A stretch of DNA of 14,988 bases from Bacteriovoracaceae bacterium (GTDB lineage Bacteria > Bdellovibrionota > Bacteriovoracia > Bacteriovoracales > Bacteriovoracaceae). Both the position numbers and the translations under genes were made by a program. The notes beneath the pieces are model-generated. The model was not told where the DNA came from, made no database searches, and saw only the letters and a list, made by a program, of their open reading frames with translations. The DNA lies in the NCBI GenBank assembly GCA_947448095.1, contig CANFNN010000035.1, positions 1 through 14,988 of the forward strand. Reading direction: 5' to 3'. Positions 12,747-14,988 of this stretch are shown one piece after another. Position 1 is the first letter of the stretch; the number at the start of each line of letters is the position of its first letter.

Positions 12747-13497
12747 TGATGGGGTACATGCCCCTGGCATTCGCGCCCTTCATCTTGAATTAAAAAAAAA
12801 ATTTAATGTGACCGTCATAGCACCTTTGGAAGAGCGGTCGACTACGGGCCATAGTCTCAGTCTTGATAAACCCCTGCGTTTGGAAAAGCTTGAACCAGAT
12901 GTTTATGGATGCTCTGGTTTTCCTGGAGACTGTGTTCTGATGGGACTCCATGTAATGAAACTTCACAGGCCAGACGTCGTCATCTCCGGCATTAATCGCG
13001 GAGCAAATTTGGGTCAAGACCTTTATTATTCAGGCACTATTGCGGCCGCTAGGGAAGCAGCTTTTCATAAGGTTCCTGCGATTGCTGTGAGCCTAGTTTT
13101 TAATTCCGTTGTTGATGAACACCTCTATCAGACCGCTGCTCAAGTTGTTCGAATGTGCCTTGAAGAGAATATTCACCAACATATTCCTCCTTTAACTTTA
13201 ATCAATATTAATGTTCCCAACGTGAAAATTTCTGCGATTAAAGGTTTTAAGCTTACGGAAATAGGTTTCAGACGCTATTCTGAAGAAATTCATGCTAGAA
13301 TCGATGTACGACAAAAAGATTATTTCTGGATCGCTGGCCTCTATGAAGGTTTCGCTGAAAATCCCGATTCTGATTGTCAGGCCGTACACGATGGATATGT
13401 GTCTATAACTCCCCATGCTCTGGTTGATAAAACCAGCAAAGAGTACTCGGGACTTGTAGCTGTAATTGAGAGATTGAATGCAACGATTGCTAACTAG
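12724..13497 (+). CDS. surE: 5'-nucleotidase SurE
   Basis: SurE is a metal-dependent nucleoside 5'-monophosphatase, sometimes also active on short polyphosphates, linked to stationary-phase survival. The product is 257 residues (E. coli 253). LLLANDDGVHAPGIRAL gives metal ligands D8 and D9. S39 in ERSTTGHS and N91 in SGINRGANLG complete the site, and YYSGTIAAAREA follows. The ATG at 12724 lies inside the previous gene and is preceded by GGAG about 9 nt upstream. The overlap suggests coupling. The surE-nlpD pairing is the same as in E. coli, but pcm is absent between them. Confidence 0.97.
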   Translation: MKLLLANDDGVHAPGIRALHLELKKKFNVTVIAPLEERSTTGHSLSLDKPLRLEKLEPDVYGCSGFPGDCVLMGLHVMKLHRPDVVISGINRGANLGQDLYYSGTIAAAREAAFHKVPAIAVSLVFNSVVDEHLYQTAAQVVRMCLEENIHQHIPPLTLININVPNVKISAIKGFKLTEIGFRRYSEEIHARIDVRQKDYFWIAGLYEGFAENPDSDCQAVHDGYVSITPHALVDKTSKEYSGLVAVIERLNATIAN

Positions 13498-14137
13498 CCT
13501 TACTTTCATATTTGTTTTGATCACTAGTTCATGCTCAAGCATGAAAAGTGGTAAATATGTTTATGTTGAAACACCTGCCCAAATAAAAAAGGTCGCTCGT
13601 CATCACGGAGTGACTCTTAATGAACTTAAACTCGCCAACCCGGATAAATCATTAAATGGTAATGAGTGGATTTTTATTCCTTCGAAAGTGGGGATTGCCT
13701 ATTTTCTTCGCGACACTTATGTCATCGAGGACTATTCAAGCTTAGGTAAAGGGCGATTTATTTGGCCTGTTCCCCAGTTTTATAAAGTGTCTTCCCATTT
13801 CGGGAAACGGGGCAGTCGCAACCACGACGGGATAGATATTCCAGCACCTCGGGGAACGCCGATTGTTTCGGTTGATAATGGGGTTGTTGTTTATTCAGAT
13901 AACGGCATTCGAGGTTATGGAAATATGATCGTGATTGCTCATAGTGATGATATTTTCACCGTCTATGCTCACAATCGAACCAATAAGGTTGATAAGGGTG
14001 ACAAAGTGAAAAAGGGTGAACTTATTGCTGAGATCGGAAATACTGGTCGCTCTACTGGGCCACATTTACATTTTGAAATCAGAGTTAAAAATAAAGTCAG
14101 AAATCCCGCTCAATTTCTCTCGCACTCAGAAAATTAA
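13478..14137 (+). CDS. M23 peptidase-domain lipoprotein with LysM-like region (NlpD type)
   Basis: This is a probable periplasmic murein hydrolase or hydrolase activator. The N-terminus MQRLLTSLTFIFVLITSSC looks like a lipoprotein signal with C19 as the lipidated residue. The lipobox TSSC is weak, lacking the usual Leu at -3. Residues about 27-68 resemble one LysM, ending GNEWIFIP. A LytM/M23 domain occupies about 95-215. H116 and D120 (NHDGID) and H198 (HLHFE) are the zinc ligands, and H165 (YAH) and H196 are the other catalytic histidines. Because these are intact, this could be an active endopeptidase, unlike E. coli NlpD and EnvC, which lost key residues and only activate amidases. At 219 residues it is shorter than E. 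coli NlpD (379). It overlaps surE by 20 nt. It ends 3 nt from the convergent exonuclease gene. Confidence 0.93.
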   Translation: MQRLLTSLTFIFVLITSSCSSMKSGKYVYVETPAQIKKVARHHGVTLNELKLANPDKSLNGNEWIFIPSKVGIAYFLRDTYVIEDYSSLGKGRFIWPVPQFYKVSSHFGKRGSRNHDGIDIPAPRGTPIVSVDNGVVVYSDNGIRGYGNMIVIAHSDDIFTVYAHNRTNKVDKGDKVKKGELIAEIGNTGRSTGPHLHFEIRVKNKVRNPAQFLSHSEN

Positions 14138-14140
14138 TTC

Positions 14141-14734
14141 CTAAGTTTTTTTTGTTCCGTATTTATCCAGCAGCTTCAGATACATGATGGCAGTATTTTT
14201 AGCATCTTCAAGAGCTGTATGCGCCACACTTCCCATGCCTAAATGGTTCATGAGATTAGTTCCCGAGTCCATTCCCTGAGGAAGAAGACCCAGATCTATC
14301 ATTGAGTAGCCGAAGCCTGAAAGGTCAAGGTTACGGTGATGAAAGTATTTGCGCATAAATTCCCAGCCAAGATCGCGCGTGAGAAAAGGCAGATCAATTG
14401 CCGTCATAGACTTTCCAAAAAGAACAATTTTTTGGGTTCCAAAATATTGACGTACTTCAGGGCTAGTGAGGTATTTTTCAAGCCATTCTTTGAACTCTGA
14501 GAGCATCAGACCTTCTGAATTTGCCTTACGGATGATTTTTTCATTATGATCACGAACCCATGGGTCCAGTGATTCTTTGAGGTCTTCAAATGATGGACAA
14601 TGGATGTAAACAGTTCGGGCCAGGGGGTCTTCGAGACGACGAAATTGGGTATCGAAGGGGACCATCGCAAATTCTATCATTTGACAGTTTTCTGCGAGAC
14701 CAGTGGCTTCAATATCGATGCTTAAGTATTTCAT
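14141..14734 (-). CDS. DnaQ-like 3'-5' exonuclease (DEDDh)
   Basis: This is a 197-residue single-domain exonuclease of the RNase T/DnaQ superfamily. The Exo I motif is SIDIEATG with D7 and E9. Exo II is TAIDLPFL with D114. Exo III is AHTALEDAKNT with H172 and D177, giving a complete DEDDh set. It lacks the other domains of a polymerase III epsilon subunit and could equally be an RNA-processing or DNA-repair exonuclease, so I assign no symbol. The ATG at 14734 is preceded by AGGGGTGA on the minus strand. The 3' end is convergent with the M23 gene, with 3 nt between stops and no hairpin. The next minus-strand gene upstream ends 52 nt before it. Confidence 0.92.
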   Translation of the reverse strand: MKYLSIDIEATGLAENCQMIEFAMVPFDTQFRRLEDPLARTVYIHCPSFEDLKESLDPWVRDHNEKIIRKANSEGLMLSEFKEWLEKYLTSPEVRQYFGTQKIVLFGKSMTAIDLPFLTRDLGWEFMRKYFHHRNLDLSGFGYSMIDLGLLPQGMDSGTNLMNHLGMGSVAHTALEDAKNTAIMYLKLLDKYGTKKT

Positions 14735-14751
14735 AGTTCACCCCTGAGAAC

Positions 14752-14780
14752 ATTCTAAGAGTGAACTAGTGATTTGAGAA
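14752..14780 (-). promoter_or_regulatory. Candidate promoter of the exonuclease gene
   Basis: On the minus strand TTCTCA (plus 14775-14780, 4/6 match) and TAGAAT (plus 14752-14757, 5/6 match) are separated by 17 nt, in the 52-nt gap upstream of the exonuclease. The -35 hexamer is the same as in the accD candidate. The leader would be only about 12 nt and would barely contain the AGGGGTGA ribosome site. Confidence 0.4.
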
Positions 14781-14786
14781 TTTAAA

Positions 14787-14988
14787 TTACTGAATAGTTG
14801 CAGTTAATGGGCAATGGTCAGAAACTGATTCGTAGCTTACGCCAAGTTCTTTGAGTGAAGCCTTACGACAAGCGACTTTCTTACAATGACCTTGGGCCTG
14901 GGCCTTATTTGATGTCTTGAGAAGACCTGGAGTCGCGACAATATGGTCTAAAAGTGAAGGCTCTTCAATTCCATCATCAGTTCCGCCC
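14787..14988 (-). CDS. Endonuclease/exonuclease/phosphatase-family protein, C-terminal fragment
   Basis: Only the last 66 residues lie in the window; the gene runs off the right edge and no start is visible. I read them from the minus strand down to a TAA at 14787-14789. Two motifs point to the EEP (DNase I-like/exonuclease III-like) superfamily: SLLDHIVATPGLL and, near the end, SVSDHCPLTATI. The latter contains the Asp-His pair that ends EEP catalytic domains. C35, C40 and C59 lie between or within these motifs and could form a disulfide if the protein is secreted, but no signal peptide can be seen. The substrate could be DNA, a lipid or a phosphoester and cannot be told from this fragment. 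Confidence 0.85.
   Translation of the reverse strand, partial: GGTDDGIEEPSLLDHIVATPGLLKTSNKAQAQGHCKKVACRKASLKELGVSYESVSDHCPLTATIQ

Noticed and set aside
14146..14153. T-run between the M23 gene and the exonuclease as a terminator
   Set aside because: The T-run is coding sequence for the exonuclease C-terminus (lysine codons on the minus strand), and no hairpin precedes it.

Overview
This roughly 15 kb window is a gene-dense, chromosomal, housekeeping stretch from a Gram-negative bacterium. An outer-membrane LPS transporter (LptD), many secretory signals and moderate GC support that. The order [RNA methyltransferase]-rplS-rnhB-yraN, an orphan STAS protein and several secreted proteins of unknown family suggest Bdellovibrionota, most likely a Bacteriovorax/Peredibacter-like (Bacteriovoracia) predator. 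That placement is inferred from protein flavour and gene order, not from a search. I see no mobile element, CRISPR array, tRNA or rRNA.

Region 1 (1-2179, + strand) is the tail of a trmD/rplS-type translation locus. It holds a SPOUT-fold RNA methyltransferase cut by the window edge, a promoter and roughly 165-nt leader, ribosomal protein L19, a strong intrinsic terminator, RNase HII, and a short YraN-like nuclease-fold protein overlapping the end of rnhB.

Region 2 (2203-4885) contains a small secreted or membrane protein with glycine-rich hydrophobic segments. A minus-strand STAS (anti-anti-sigma-like) gene follows, with a good extended -10 promoter and its own terminator. It diverges from rsmI (16S rRNA C1402 2'-O-methylation), which precedes a metallo-beta-lactamase-fold hydrolase resembling class II cyclic-nucleotide phosphodiesterases.

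Region 3 (4889-6937, - strand) is one large secreted, cysteine-rich protein of no family I recognise. It converges on the hydrolase gene with a 3-nt gap.

Region 4 (7179-14137, + strand) is a tightly packed array: accD (fatty acid synthesis), folC (folate polyglutamylation), lptD (LPS insertion), a TrpG/PabA-type glutamine amidotransferase, a degenerate TrpF-like or barrel-like protein, surE (nucleotidase), and an NlpD-type M23 lipoprotein. Most junctions overlap or are nearly contiguous, which implies an operon serving envelope growth and one-carbon metabolism. An internal promoter probably lies before the barrel-like gene.

Region 5 (14141-14988, - strand) has a DnaQ-like DEDDh exonuclease. 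Upstream of it is the C-terminal end of an endonuclease/exonuclease/phosphatase-family protein that runs off the window.

The clearest non-textbook signal is a recurring promoter geometry. Near-consensus -10 boxes end 5-6 nt before the ATG of rnhB, the MBL hydrolase and the barrel-like gene, with a weaker case for the glycine-rich protein, and none of these genes has a convincing Shine-Dalgarno. This predicts leaderless mRNAs. Other items worth a look are the cysteine-rich secreted protein, the three-cysteine LptD, the LptD signal peptide encoded inside the 3' end of folC, and the barrel-like protein lacking the TrpF catalytic residues. I did not find convincing evidence of a wholly new multi-gene system.
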